Origin: Spartobacteria bacterium
GTDB lineage: Bacteria > Verrucomicrobiota > Verrucomicrobiia > Chthoniobacterales > Chthoniobacteraceae
DNA length: 64,000 bases
Reading direction: 5' to 3'
NCBI GenBank assembly: GCA_021324825.1
Contig: JAJPII010000002.1
Location: forward strand, 40,462-104,461
Position numbers and translations under genes: made by a program. Under the pieces are notes generated by a model. It ran no database searches and was not told where the DNA came from. It saw only the letters and a list, made by a program, of their open reading frames with translations. This document shows, piece after piece, positions 28,776-37,934 of the stretch. Numbering within the stretch: the first letter of the stretch is position 1; every line of letters begins with the position of its first letter.

Positions 28776-29959
28776 ACAGCGTCGCAGCGGTCATCCCGCT
28801 TTACAACCACGAGAAGTACATCGCGGAAGCGATCCAGTCGCTCCTCGACCAGACGGTTCCGGTCGAGAGCATCGTCCTCATCGACGACGGCTCGACCGAC
28901 AGCTCCGTCGAAGTCGCGTCCGCGTTCAACGACCCCCGCATCCGCATCATCCGCCAGGCCAACGCGGGCGCGCACGCGGCGTTGAATCGCGGGATCGCGG
29001 AAGCGGAGTGCGAATACGTCGCCCTCCTGAACTCCGACGACGCCTATCTCCCGAGCCGGGTCGAGAGATGCCTCGGGTTCATGAAGCAGCATCCCGAGAT
29101 CGACCTTCTCTTCACCCGGCTCCGGCTCATCGATTCGGACAGCCGGGTGATGGCCGCCTCCGAGCCGCGGGCGAAGTGGTTCGAGAACGCATGGGCGCTG
29201 GGGCGCGAAGACCTGGTGGAATGGCTGGGCGCGGCGAATTTCGCGGGCACCACGAGCAACTTTTTCGCGCGGCGCGAGTGGCTGCTCGCGCATCCGTTCC
29301 GCGATTACCGGTATGCGCACGACTATTACGCGCTGATCCTTTGCGCGCTTTCCGGGCGACTCGGCTTGCTCCGGGAAGAACTTCTCTCGTACCGTGTGCA
29401 CGCCACGAACACCATCACCACCCGGCCCGAACTGCTCATCAAGGAAATGCTGCGGCTGAACCTCGATCTGCTGCGCGAGACCGCCCCGCGTCTGCGCGCC
29501 GACGTGCGTTTCCGGGAGGCGTTCATGCGCTACGAACGGGCGGCCTGGAACAATGTCTCCAGCTTTCACGCGGGCCTGTTTCAATGCCTGCTCGCGGCCA
29601 TCGCCGAGAAAACGGACGCGACCAGGCTCCTGGAAGCGATGGACGCCGTCACGTTTCCGGAAATGAGGCGGTATCCCAACCAGTCCCCGCTCCCGGGCCA
29701 GGGGAAATACGAGGAGATGAAGGAGGAGCGCGCCCTCTGGAAACAACACGCCAGGCTGCTCGCGGCCGTCTCCGCGTCGCGGTGGGTCGCGTTCGGCGGA
29801 CTTTTTTGCCGGCTCGTGAAGGACGAGGGGAAGACCGTCGCGGAAAAGCATCGCGCGCTCGCGGAGCGGCTGCGGCGTTCCCGCTGGCTGGCCCTGGGCT
29901 GCCGGTTGGGCGCTCCGTCGGCCAGGGCGGTTATTGAATTGTGCAAAGCGCCGAATTAA
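28772..29959 (+). CDS. Glycosyltransferase family 2 protein with probable CTG start
   Basis: About 395 residues. VAAVIPLYNHEKYIAEAIQS, IDDGSTDSS, LNSDDAYLPS and the HDYYALILCAL acceptor-side region identify a GT-A fold GT2 enzyme. The C-terminal 130 residues are helical and unassigned. The start is unusual: AAGGAGGGAG lies 4-7 bases ahead of a CTG at 28772 that overlaps the preceding stop (CTGA). The only other in-frame start is a TTG at 28679, deep inside the upstream gene. Neighbours point to cell-surface polysaccharide. Confidence 0.88.
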   Translation: MNSVAAVIPLYNHEKYIAEAIQSLLDQTVPVESIVLIDDGSTDSSVEVASAFNDPRIRIIRQANAGAHAALNRGIAEAECEYVALLNSDDAYLPSRVERCLGFMKQHPEIDLLFTRLRLIDSDSRVMAASEPRAKWFENAWALGREDLVEWLGAANFAGTTSNFFARREWLLAHPFRDYRYAHDYYALILCALSGRLGLLREELLSYRVHATNTITTRPELLIKEMLRLNLDLLRETAPRLRADVRFREAFMRYERAAWNNVSSFHAGLFQCLLAAIAEKTDATRLLEAMDAVTFPEMRRYPNQSPLPGQGKYEEMKEERALWKQHARLLAAVSASRWVAFGGLFCRLVKDEGKTVAEKHRALAERLRRSRWLALGCRLGAPSARAVIELCKAPN

Positions 29960-29977
29960 ACGAAACTGATACCCGCC

Positions 29978-31870
29978 ATGCCCCCGCCGACCAAACAGAA
30001 AGTCCGACAAAAAGTCCCGCCCGTCTGGGTGCTCCTGCGCCAGAGCTGGAAGCCGTATAGATTCCTGGCAGGCTATCTCAAGCCGTATCTGCCCCAGTAC
30101 ATCACCGGTCTCGTCTGCGGGGCGCTCAGCGGGGCGGTCGGCAGCACGCTTCCCGTCGTGACCGTCTTCGCGTTTTCGCACATCGACCCGAACTTCAACA
30201 AGAACTCGATGGGGAACCTGAGGCATTTGCACGACATGCACGGCCCGGCCTTTCACCCCACGCTCGCCATCTGGGGCGCGTGCATGGCGATCCCCGCGGT
30301 GATGATCGTCAACAGCATCTTCGACTTCTTCGACGGCTACCTCTGCTCGTGGGTGAGCATGAAAGTCCTGAGCGACGTGAAGGTGAAGCTCTTCGGCAGG
30401 ATCCTCTCGCAGTCGATGGATTTCTTCAACAAGGCGCGTTCGGGCAACCTCATCTCGCGCGTGGCGAACGACACGCGCATGGCCCAGCAGGCGCTCGCGA
30501 CCCTCAGTGTGGACGCGATCAAACAGCCGATCATGATCATCGGGGTCATCGGCGGGCTGTTCGCGATGGATTGGCGGTTCACCCTGGCCACGATGGTCCT
30601 GTTCCCGCTGTTCATGCTGCCGGTCGTCTATTTCGGCGGCAAATCGCGGCAGGCGGGCCGCGCGGAGGAGGACGAGCAGGGACTGATAACCGTCATCCTC
30701 CAGGAAAGTTTCGCGGGGATAAAGGTCATCAAATCCTTCGCGCGGGAAGATCGCACCCAGAAGGAATTCGAAGGGAGCAGCCTCCGCCAGTTCCGCATGG
30801 CGATGCAAGTGCGCCGCACCATGGAACTGACCGGCCCCATGGTCGAAAGCATGGCGAGCGTCGGGGTTGGGTTCGCGCTGCTGTATGTCTGGTGGTCGGG
30901 GCTTCCGACCCAGGAATTGCTCGGGCTGCTCGTGGCGATGCCCCTGCTCTACACGCCGATCAAGACCTTGAGCCGCATCCACATCATGCTCCAGAAGTGC
31001 CTGGCGGCCACCACCGGCATCATGCAAATGATGCAGTTGGCCCCCTCCGTGGAGGATCTTCCCGACGCGAAGGAACTAAAGGGTTGCCGGGGCCAGATCG
31101 AGTTCAAGAACGTCACCTTCTCTTACAAACCCGGCATGCCCGCGGCCATAGCGAACGTATCGCTCGTCGTCAACCCCGGCAGGACTTACGCGCTGGTCGG
31201 CGAGAGCGGCGCGGGGAAGAGCACCATGATCGGCCTCATCCAACGGTTCTACGACCCGAACGGAGGCGTCATCGAGGTGGATGGGCAGGATATCCGCTCC
31301 CTCACGCAGAAGTCGTTGCGGGAGAACGTCGGCATCGTCTCCCAGGACACGTTCCTGTTTCACGAGAGCATCTACAACAACATTGTGTACGGACGGCTCG
31401 ACGCCACGCGGGAGGAAGTCATCGAAGCGGCGAAGAAGGCGTATGCGCACGACTTCATCATGGCGCAGGAGCACGGTTACGACACCGTTATCGGCGACAA
31501 GGGGTGCAGACTCTCCGGCGGGCAGCAGCAGCGGCTCTCCATCGCGCGGGCCATTTTGAAGAACGCCCCGATCCTGCTCCTGGACGAAGCCACCTCGGCG
31601 CTGGATTCCGAGTCCGAGCAAAAGATCAAGGACGCGCTGGAAAGCTTCTCCGAAGGGCGCACCGTCATAGCCATCGCGCACCGGCTCTCGACGATCCTGC
31701 GGTCGGATCAGATCGTGGTGATGGACAAGGGGTTCGTGAAAGAAATCGGCACGCACCACCAGCTTCTGGCGGATTCCGTCCTGTATCGCCGCCTGTATGA
31801 ATTGCAATTCAACGAGGCGGGCGCGCCCGTCGAAGAAAAGTTAGAAAAGTTTGAGGTCGTCCGCGCCTAG
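29978..31870 (+). CDS. ABC exporter, MsbA-like half-transporter
   Basis: 630 residues in one chain: six membrane helices (about 35-350), then an ATPase domain. Walker A GESGAGKST is near 407, the signature LSGGQQQRLSIARA near 512 and Walker B ILLLDEATSALD near 531, followed by the switch His in AIAHRLST. As a homodimer such proteins flip lipid A-core or other lipid-linked substrates. Placement inside a glycosyltransferase cluster suggests export of a lipid-linked saccharide, but this may equally be the general lipid A flippase. The TAG stop lies in the left arm of the hairpin at 31867-31889. Confidence 0.93.
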   Translation: MPPPTKQKVRQKVPPVWVLLRQSWKPYRFLAGYLKPYLPQYITGLVCGALSGAVGSTLPVVTVFAFSHIDPNFNKNSMGNLRHLHDMHGPAFHPTLAIWGACMAIPAVMIVNSIFDFFDGYLCSWVSMKVLSDVKVKLFGRILSQSMDFFNKARSGNLISRVANDTRMAQQALATLSVDAIKQPIMIIGVIGGLFAMDWRFTLATMVLFPLFMLPVVYFGGKSRQAGRAEEDEQGLITVILQESFAGIKVIKSFAREDRTQKEFEGSSLRQFRMAMQVRRTMELTGPMVESMASVGVGFALLYVWWSGLPTQELLGLLVAMPLLYTPIKTLSRIHIMLQKCLAATTGIMQMMQLAPSVEDLPDAKELKGCRGQIEFKNVTFSYKPGMPAAIANVSLVVNPGRTYALVGESGAGKSTMIGLIQRFYDPNGGVIEVDGQDIRSLTQKSLRENVGIVSQDTFLFHESIYNNIVYGRLDATREEVIEAAKKAYAHDFIMAQEHGYDTVIGDKGCRLSGGQQQRLSIARAILKNAPILLLDEATSALDSESEQKIKDALESFSEGRTVIAIAHRLSTILRSDQIVVMDKGFVKEIGTHHQLLADSVLYRRLYELQFNEAGAPVEEKLEKFEVVRA

Positions 31871-31889
31871 AGTGCAGGACACGCTCTAG
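31867..31889. terminator. Hairpin shared by two convergent genes, both stop codons in its arms
   Basis: CTAGAGTG (31867-31874) pairs with CGCTCTAG (31882-31889), with one G-T pair and a 7-base loop. The ABC exporter's TAG (31868-31870) lies in the left arm and the lipoprotein's TAG (31886-31888, minus strand) in the right arm. No T-run follows, so a terminator role is inferred from position and symmetry. Confidence 0.45.
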
Positions 31890-32494
31890 GGATTGGATGG
31901 CAACGGAATCCAGAGGCGCACGTTATTCCAGTCCCGCCGACCCTTGTCGGCCTTGAGCATGTCGCTTCCGGGGTGATACAGCCCTATAGCAACGGCGCGG
32001 GCGCCTTTGAGTTGCTCCGCGCTGAGGTGGATGGGGTCTTTCCAGATTTCGACGGCCTTGGCTGTTTTGGCGGAGGCGTCCTGCGGATGGTCCGCTTCGG
32101 CCAGGATGTCCCCCTTGTCATTCACGGCGTGGACGAGGACGGTGTAGGTCAGCGGTTGTTGGACCAGGCTTTCCCAATAAAGCTCCACCACGGTGGCGCC
32201 GCTCTTGTCCGTGGCGGAGATGAGCGCGCCGTCGAGTTGCAGATTGCCGAAACGGATGTCGCGCGTGCCTTCCACCGCATGGGCGAGAAGGGTCGCGATG
32301 TTGTCTTTGGTCGGCGAAACATCGGCCGCCGGGGTCGCCGCGGGGGTGGGGCTCGGAGTCGGCGTGGCGGCGGTCGCAGTCGGGGAGGGGAGATTGACCG
32401 GCTCGGTCGGCTTGGAAGCCTCATCCTTCTTGTTGCAGGCGGCGAGGCTCATTGCGAGGGCGGTGCAGCAGATTCGGAGGGTCGCTCTTTCCAT
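31886..32494 (-). CDS. Lipoprotein of unknown function
   Basis: 202 residues from the ATG at 32494. The signal peptide ends in the lipobox LAAC with Cys20, followed by NKKDEA, so it is probably lipid-anchored. Residues 30-62 are Pro/Thr/Ala repeats typical of a flexible tether. The remaining globular domain (LDGALISATDKSGATVVELYWE, VLVHAVNDKGD, ARAVAIGLYHPG) looks like a beta-sandwich; similar domains occur at the periplasmic ends of glycosyltransferase-associated proteins. No function can be assigned. It is divergent from the fusion gene at 32604. Confidence 0.75.
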   Translation of the reverse strand: MERATLRICCTALAMSLAACNKKDEASKPTEPVNLPSPTATAATPTPSPTPAATPAADVSPTKDNIATLLAHAVEGTRDIRFGNLQLDGALISATDKSGATVVELYWESLVQQPLTYTVLVHAVNDKGDILAEADHPQDASAKTAKAVEIWKDPIHLSAEQLKGARAVAIGLYHPGSDMLKADKGRRDWNNVRLWIPLPSNP

Positions 32495-32552
32495 GCGGCC
32501 AAGTTTTCTGGCCGGGCGGCGAAATGTCAAACCTTCCGAATTTACTATTCTT

Positions 32553-32582
32553 TTGACACGGCCTCTTTCGCGCTACTTTAAT
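32553..32582 (+). promoter_or_regulatory. Putative sigma-70 promoter for the 32604 fusion gene
   Basis: A perfect TTGACA (32553-32558) and TTTAAT (32577-32582) are 18 bases apart, and the ATG follows 21 bases later. The site lies in the intergenic space between the divergent lipoprotein and the fusion gene, and reads into the latter. Confidence 0.6.
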
Positions 32583-32603
32583 CCCTCTTCCGAACGGGCA
32601 TTT

Positions 32604-35600
32604 ATGGAACCTCAGGACAGTTCTTCCCCCTCCCAGAGCGTGAATGCCGAACTCGAATGGACGGGTGAACGGCTCGTGACCTCCCTCTCCGGGCAGATAG
32701 CCCTGGAACACCTCCATCGCTACGCGCTCGCCTGCCTTCTGGCGGAGGGGAAGGACGTGCTCGATATCGCTTCCGGCGAGGGGTACGGCTCGGCGCTCCT
32801 TGCCCGGAATGCGGCCAGTGTCGCGGGGGTTGACCTGGATGAGACGGCGGTGCGCCACGCCTCGGCGAAATATCCGAAGGCCCGCTTTTTCCAGGGTTCG
32901 TGCACGGCCATCCCGCTGCCGCCGGCCAGCCTCGATTTCGTCGTCAGCTTCGAGACGATCGAGCACGTGGACGACCACGACGCGTTCTTCTCGGAGATAC
33001 TCCGCGTGCTGCGGCCCGGCGGGCTGCTCCTCATCTCCAGCCCCGACAAGGAGGAGTATGGCCGCGGACGGCAGGAGGCGAACCCGTACCACGTCAATGA
33101 ACTGACGGAGGACGCCTTCGAACAGGCGCTCCGCCGCCGCTTCAAGAACGTCCGCCTCGCCAGGCAGCGGATGGTCGCCGGTTCGGCCATCTTCGGAACC
33201 GAAGGGGAATACGCCATCCGCTTTTGCTCGGGGAATTTCTCGCGCGTGGAGTCGGAAAAGACCCTGCCCAAGGGGCTTTATATCATGGCATTGTGTTCGG
33301 ACTCGCCGCTGCCGCCCATGCCCGCGGGCTTGTTCGAGAACCCCGGGGAGTCGGCGGTGGTATGGAATCAGTTCGAGACGCTTCCGGGCGAGATTGCGCG
33401 CCTGCGTGAACGGGCGCTGGCTTCCGAGCGCGAGGCGGAGCACACCGGCGCCTTGCGCAAGCGGGTCTTCGAACTCCAGTTGAAGCTGGAGAAGGCCAAC
33501 AGGCAGCACTCCGCCGAGCGGTTGAGGTTTTTCGCCATCGCCGATTCGCCGATCTACAAGCTCCTCTTCGAGTGCAGGAAATACGCCTCCATTTACAAAA
33601 GGCCGTATGACGCCGTGCGCCGGCTCTTTACCCGGACGCGCCGTCTGGAGTTCACGCCGCCCCTGCCGCGCTGTTTCGGCATGCGGGGCATCGGGATGGT
33701 GGAAGGAACTTACAGGCTGCGGAGCGATGAACCCGCGCCGGAGCTTGTCGTGCGGGTGGGCGGGCGGAACTGGAAGTGCAGGGTCGAGCCGGTCGAGAAG
33801 CGCAAGAAGGGAAAGAAGATCGAGCCGCCGAAGGAGTTCCGCTTCTCGTGCGAGTTCGTCGCGCGCGACGGCTTGCAACTCCTGGAGCTCATGCATTCGC
33901 GGTCCTATGTGCGCACCAAGGAGATCATCGCCTCCAGCCTGGTATGGGGTTCGCCGCCCCCGTGGGCGCCGCAGGCGTTTCAAATGGCGGAGAAGAAAAA
34001 ACTTTCTCTCCCCGAAACGGATTCGCCGCTGGTTTCGATCATCATACCGGTGCGCGGGAATCTCACGCTCACCGTCCGCTGCCTGGGGTGCATCCTGACA
34101 AATACGACGGACGTGGAGTACGAGGTCATCATCGGCGACGACCGTTCCGAGGAGGCGTTCAGCAACCTGCTTGGTTCCATCCCCGGCGTGCGCGTCTCCA
34201 AGAATACCGGGGACTCCGGTTTCCTGCCAAATTGCAACCAGGCCGCCGCCAAGGCGCGCGGCAAATACCTGCTCTTTCTCAATAACGACACCGAGGTGAG
34301 GCCCGGCTGGCTTTCCGCCCTCGTCGACGTCTTCGACAAATTCCCCGACGCGGGCGCCGCCGGCTCGAAGCTGTTGAACGCCGGCGGCACGCTGCAGGAA
34401 GCGGGCGGCATCATCTGGAAGGACGGCTCGGGCTGGAATTACGGGCGGGACGACGACCCTGGGAAACCCGAGTACAACTATGTGAAGGAAACCGACTACG
34501 TCTCGGGCGCTTCGCTGCTCGTCGAGAGGAAGCTCTTCGAGGAACTGGGCGCGTTCAGCCCGGAATTTTCGCCCGGCTATTACGAGGACGCGGACCTCGC
34601 CTTCAAGATACGCGCGGCGGGCAGGAAGGTGTATTACCAGCCGCGCTCGGTGGTCGTGCACCTGGAGGGGAAAACCTCCGGCACGGACCTCGCCTCCGGC
34701 ATGAAGCGGTGGCAGGTCATAAACCGGTCGAAGTTCGAGGAGAAATGGGGTGCGGAACTTTCGGCGGGCCATTATCCGAACGGCGTCAACGTCCTCCGCG
34801 CGCGGGAGCGCAGCCGCGGGAAAAAGCTGGCCGTCTTTATCGACCACCATGTTCCCTTCATCGACCAGGACGCGGGATCGCGCAGCACCTTCCAATACAT
34901 CAAGCTCTTCCTGGACGCCGGGGTCAGCGTGAAATTCGTCGGGGATAACTTCGCGACCCACGAGCCGTACACGGGCATGCTCCAGCAGATCGGCGTGGAA
35001 GTCCTCGACGGCAAATGGTTTGCGTGCAACATCCACGATTGGTTCGTCCGCAACGCGGATGAGATCGACGTGGTCTTCGCGAACCGCAGCCACATCACCG
35101 TCAAGTATCTCAAGTCGTTCGGTTTCCTGAAAAAGGCGCGCATTCTTTACTATGGCATCGACATCGCCTCGGTGCGCCTGCAGCGGCTCTTCGAGTTGAC
35201 GAACAGCCCGGCGGCGCAGCTTGAGGCCGAAGCGGAGGCCGAGTCGGAGATGGCGATCTGGAGGAGCGTCGACGCCGTCTACTACCCGTCCGTTGAGGAG
35301 ATAAAGCACGTGCATTCCAAACTCCCCGGGGCCAACGCCCGCGCCATCCCGCTGAACATCTTCGAGCCGCTGGCGGAAGATTACGCGGGCACGCTCGGCG
35401 TGCGGAAGGACCTCTTGTTCGTGGGCGGGTTCCAGCATCATCCGAACATCGACGGCGTTCTCTTTTTCCTGGAGCACTGCTGGCCGCTCATCGAGGCGGC
35501 GCTGCCGGACTGCAAAATCCACATCGTGGGGAGCAAGCCGCCGGAGAGCATCGTGCGGCGCGCGAGCGAACGCATCCGCATCGCGGGGTGGGTGTCGGAT

Positions 35601-35993
35601 GAAGAGCTGGACGCTTACTACCGGCGCGTGCGGCTCGTGGTCGTGCCGTTGCGCTACGGCGGCGGCGTCAAGGGGAAGGTCGTCGAGGCGGCGCGGCACA
35701 ACGTCCCGCAAGTGTTGACGCCGATGGCCGCCGAAGGCCTTGCCGGCATTGAAGCGTGCGGAGTAATCCTCTGCATCAATACGGAGCCGGAACGCTTCGC
35801 CTCCGAAGTCATACGGCTGTACCGCGACGACGCGGCGTCGCGCGCCTACAGCAACTGTTGCGCGGATTTCATAAGGGCCAATTTCTCGCCCGCCGCCGCG
35901 CGGGAGATACTGGCCCGCGACATCCCGTGGCTCAAGGCCCACAGCGCCGCCAGTCCGGCCGCGGCCAGCGCCCACGCCGCGAAGCCGGGATAG
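32604..35993 (+). CDS. Methyltransferase-GT2-GT4 multidomain glycan assembly protein
   Basis: 1,129 residues from the ATG at 32604. Residues 20-240 are a class I SAM methyltransferase (VLDIASGEGYGSALLA, VDLDE, FVVSFETIEHV). Residues 265-330 form a coiled-coil-like linker. About 473-700 is a GT-A GT2 domain (VSIIIPVRGNLTLTVRC, LLFLNNDTEVRPGWL, YYEDADLAFKIR). About 740-1110 is a GT-B GT4-like domain (LLFVGGFQHHPNIDG, HIVGSKPP, VPLRYGGGVKGKVVEAA). Such fusions make or modify the ends of O-antigen or S-layer glycans. The last 148 bases overlap the YfhO-like gene on the other strand. Long antisense open frames here are shadows of codon bias. Confidence 0.9.
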   Translation: MEPQDSSSPSQSVNAELEWTGERLVTSLSGQIALEHLHRYALACLLAEGKDVLDIASGEGYGSALLARNAASVAGVDLDETAVRHASAKYPKARFFQGSCTAIPLPPASLDFVVSFETIEHVDDHDAFFSEILRVLRPGGLLLISSPDKEEYGRGRQEANPYHVNELTEDAFEQALRRRFKNVRLARQRMVAGSAIFGTEGEYAIRFCSGNFSRVESEKTLPKGLYIMALCSDSPLPPMPAGLFENPGESAVVWNQFETLPGEIARLRERALASEREAEHTGALRKRVFELQLKLEKANRQHSAERLRFFAIADSPIYKLLFECRKYASIYKRPYDAVRRLFTRTRRLEFTPPLPRCFGMRGIGMVEGTYRLRSDEPAPELVVRVGGRNWKCRVEPVEKRKKGKKIEPPKEFRFSCEFVARDGLQLLELMHSRSYVRTKEIIASSLVWGSPPPWAPQAFQMAEKKKLSLPETDSPLVSIIIPVRGNLTLTVRCLGCILTNTTDVEYEVIIGDDRSEEAFSNLLGSIPGVRVSKNTGDSGFLPNCNQAAAKARGKYLLFLNNDTEVRPGWLSALVDVFDKFPDAGAAGSKLLNAGGTLQEAGGIIWKDGSGWNYGRDDDPGKPEYNYVKETDYVSGASLLVERKLFEELGAFSPEFSPGYYEDADLAFKIRAAGRKVYYQPRSVVVHLEGKTSGTDLASGMKRWQVINRSKFEEKWGAELSAGHYPNGVNVLRARERSRGKKLAVFIDHHVPFIDQDAGSRSTFQYIKLFLDAGVSVKFVGDNFATHEPYTGMLQQIGVEVLDGKWFACNIHDWFVRNADEIDVVFANRSHITVKYLKSFGFLKKARILYYGIDIASVRLQRLFELTNSPAAQLEAEAEAESEMAIWRSVDAVYYPSVEEIKHVHSKLPGANARAIPLNIFEPLAEDYAGTLGVRKDLLFVGGFQHHPNIDGVLFFLEHCWPLIEAALPDCKIHIVGSKPPESIVRRASERIRIAGWVSDEELDAYYRRVRLVVVPLRYGGGVKGKVVEAARHNVPQVLTPMAAEGLAGIEACGVILCINTEPERFASEVIRLYRDDAASRAYSNCCADFIRANFSPAAAREILARDIPWLKAHSAASPAAASAHAAKPG

Positions 35994-37843
35994 AGCCACC
36001 AGGGGCTGTAGCGGAGAGTCACGTTCGCCTTGCCGGGCGGGAGCTTCACGTTCAGGAAAAGCGCCTTTTTCCCGGGTTGCGCGCGATGGCCGTTGACCCT
36101 CGCTTTCCAGCCCGGGTAGCAGGTTTGCGCCAGGATCATGCGGCTGCCATCCGGCACGGAGTCGAAAGCGGCGTCCAGTTGGTTTACGCCCCATTGGACG
36201 GATGCCGGGGCGATCCAGTTCTTTCCGGCTTCCGCGCGCAGGATCGGTTTGGCGTTTGGCCGCTCGTAAAGGATGACCGCGCCGAACCTGCCGAGTTCGC
36301 GAAATCCGGCGTTCGGCGCGTGGGTCGCCAGGAACGCCGCGCCGAGATCATCCAGCACGGTTCCTTCCAGGCTCCAGTCCTTCGCGAGGAAATCGTAATA
36401 AGCGGCGTTCATGCTCGAGCGGTGTCCCAGGATCGTTTTGACGGGGAAAAGCTCGCCCATGTTGGGAGTCAGGAGTTTTTCCGGCCTGACCATGACGCGA
36501 TACAACCCTCCGCGCTCCGCCGAGAGCTTTTCCAGCAACTTCACGGCGGGCGTTGGGCGGTTGTAGAGCTGGGCGCTGCGCGGGTCGTCCGTCTTCGCGA
36601 GGGCGTCCCGCGCCACGAACCGCGTCTCGGCGGTGAAAGCCGCTAGAATCACCGCGGCCCAAACGGCGGGCCGCTTTGTTTTGCGAAGGAGAAAATCGAG
36701 GCCCAGAGCGGCCAGCAGCGCGACGCCAAGCTGGTAAAAAAGCAGCGCGCGCACGGGTTCGCGCACCTTGTTCAGCCAGGGGGTGTGATAGATCAGCCTG
36801 CCCATGAAGGTCGCGTCCCCGAGCGCGACGAGAACGCCGAAGACGAAGAGGCCCAGCCCGAGCCGTTTGATCCTCCCTCGGCTGAAAACGGCGCCGGCAA
36901 CCGCGAGGGCGAGCGCCGTCAACGGAAGCGCGGTTATCCCCGTGTCGGAGAGGAAAGTCGGCTTGAAAAGGAACGTCAGTTCGGCGGGCTTGAGGACGTT
37001 CAGCGTGTACGCTTCGTACGGCACGGTTTCGAGGGCCGACACGGGGTTGGGAAGGCTGATCCAGCGGTCGGCTTGCCGGAAATATTCCACGCTGGCGGCG
37101 ATTTGGATGAAGCTGACGAGCGAGGCGAACGCCCCGGCGGCTCCGACGAGGAGGAACACGGTTTGCAATCGCTCTTCCCGCCGGGTTATCGCCGCCCAGA
37201 CGACCAGCAGCACGGTTCCGTGGATGAACGGCTGCGGATGCCCGGCCAGGAGGCTGAACCCCAGGAACACGCCCGCGAGCGCCGCGTCGAACGCGCCCTT
37301 GCGAAAGCCGCCGGCGGAAACCGCGCGGTGGATGAAGAAGAGCGCCCACGGGAGATGGCAGAGGCCCGCGAAGAGATTCGCCTGGCCGCCCGCCCGCGCG
37401 CTCACTGGGCCGCCGAAGGCGAAGACCGCTCCGCCGAGAAGAGCCGCGCAGACGCCGAGCCCCATGCGCCGGAGGAGAGCGCCGACTCCCGCGGCGGCGA
37501 ACAGCATGTGGCCGAGGAGCAGCAGGTCCAGCGCATAGGGGTTTGCCGTGCGCGCCAGCCACGCGAAGAGGATGTTGACCGGATAAAAGACGCCGGTTTG
37601 CAATTCGCCCACGAAACTCTGTCCCGAGTAGGTCGAGAAATCCCAAAGCGGCGGCTTGCCGTGTTTCCAGCATGCCACGAGGTACGCCATCCACGGGTGG
37701 TATTGGACGGTGTTGTCGGACCAGCCGATGAACGTGAGGCCGCGGCTGAAAAGGACGCCGGAATAAATCGCCGCCATCATGACCGCCAGCGCAGCGACCA
37801 TCGTAGCGGAAGAGCCGGGGCGCGGGGACGAGGAAGACGCCAC
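35846..37843 (-). CDS. YfhO-like large integral membrane protein
   Basis: 665 residues with about twelve membrane helices and a soluble C-terminal region closed by one last helix. The early periplasmic loop with SDNTVQYHPWMAYLVACWKHG, then GKPPLWDFSTYSGQSF and LQTGVFYPVNILF, is characteristic of YfhO-type GT-C-like proteins, which add sugars to lipid-linked or teichoic-acid-like polymers. The C-terminal sequence QTCYPGWKARVNGHRA is also typical of that family. It is convergent with the fusion gene, overlapping it by 148 bases, and divergent from the GT2 gene at 37935. Confidence 0.85.
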   Translation of the reverse strand: MASSSSPRPGSSATMVAALAVMMAAIYSGVLFSRGLTFIGWSDNTVQYHPWMAYLVACWKHGKPPLWDFSTYSGQSFVGELQTGVFYPVNILFAWLARTANPYALDLLLLGHMLFAAAGVGALLRRMGLGVCAALLGGAVFAFGGPVSARAGGQANLFAGLCHLPWALFFIHRAVSAGGFRKGAFDAALAGVFLGFSLLAGHPQPFIHGTVLLVVWAAITRREERLQTVFLLVGAAGAFASLVSFIQIAASVEYFRQADRWISLPNPVSALETVPYEAYTLNVLKPAELTFLFKPTFLSDTGITALPLTALALAVAGAVFSRGRIKRLGLGLFVFGVLVALGDATFMGRLIYHTPWLNKVREPVRALLFYQLGVALLAALGLDFLLRKTKRPAVWAAVILAAFTAETRFVARDALAKTDDPRSAQLYNRPTPAVKLLEKLSAERGGLYRVMVRPEKLLTPNMGELFPVKTILGHRSSMNAAYYDFLAKDWSLEGTVLDDLGAAFLATHAPNAGFRELGRFGAVILYERPNAKPILRAEAGKNWIAPASVQWGVNQLDAAFDSVPDGSRMILAQTCYPGWKARVNGHRAQPGKKALFLNVKLPPGKANVTLRYSPWWLYPGFAAWALAAAGLAALWALSHGMSRASISRAAAGEKLALMKSAQQLL

Positions 37844-37934
37844 GGGTTCTGTTTAGAATCGCCTCCGGCGAAGTCAAGCCCGGACCGGCTTTGCTATTGA
37901 CCGGGGTTCGCCGCTGTAAAATGATCTCGCGGGC

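Noticed and set aside
28652..31027. A 791-codon minus-strand frame across the GT2 and ABC exporter genes
   Set aside because: Shadow of two well-supported plus-strand genes.
32421..36194. A 1,257-codon open frame on the minus strand opposite the methyltransferase-glycosyltransferase fusion
   Set aside because: It has no recognisable domains and mirrors codon bias of the real gene, which has a promoter and clear motifs.
37898..37923. TTGACC and TAAAAT ahead of the GT2 gene at 37935 as a promoter
   Set aside because: The spacing is only 14 bases, too short for a normal sigma-70 site.
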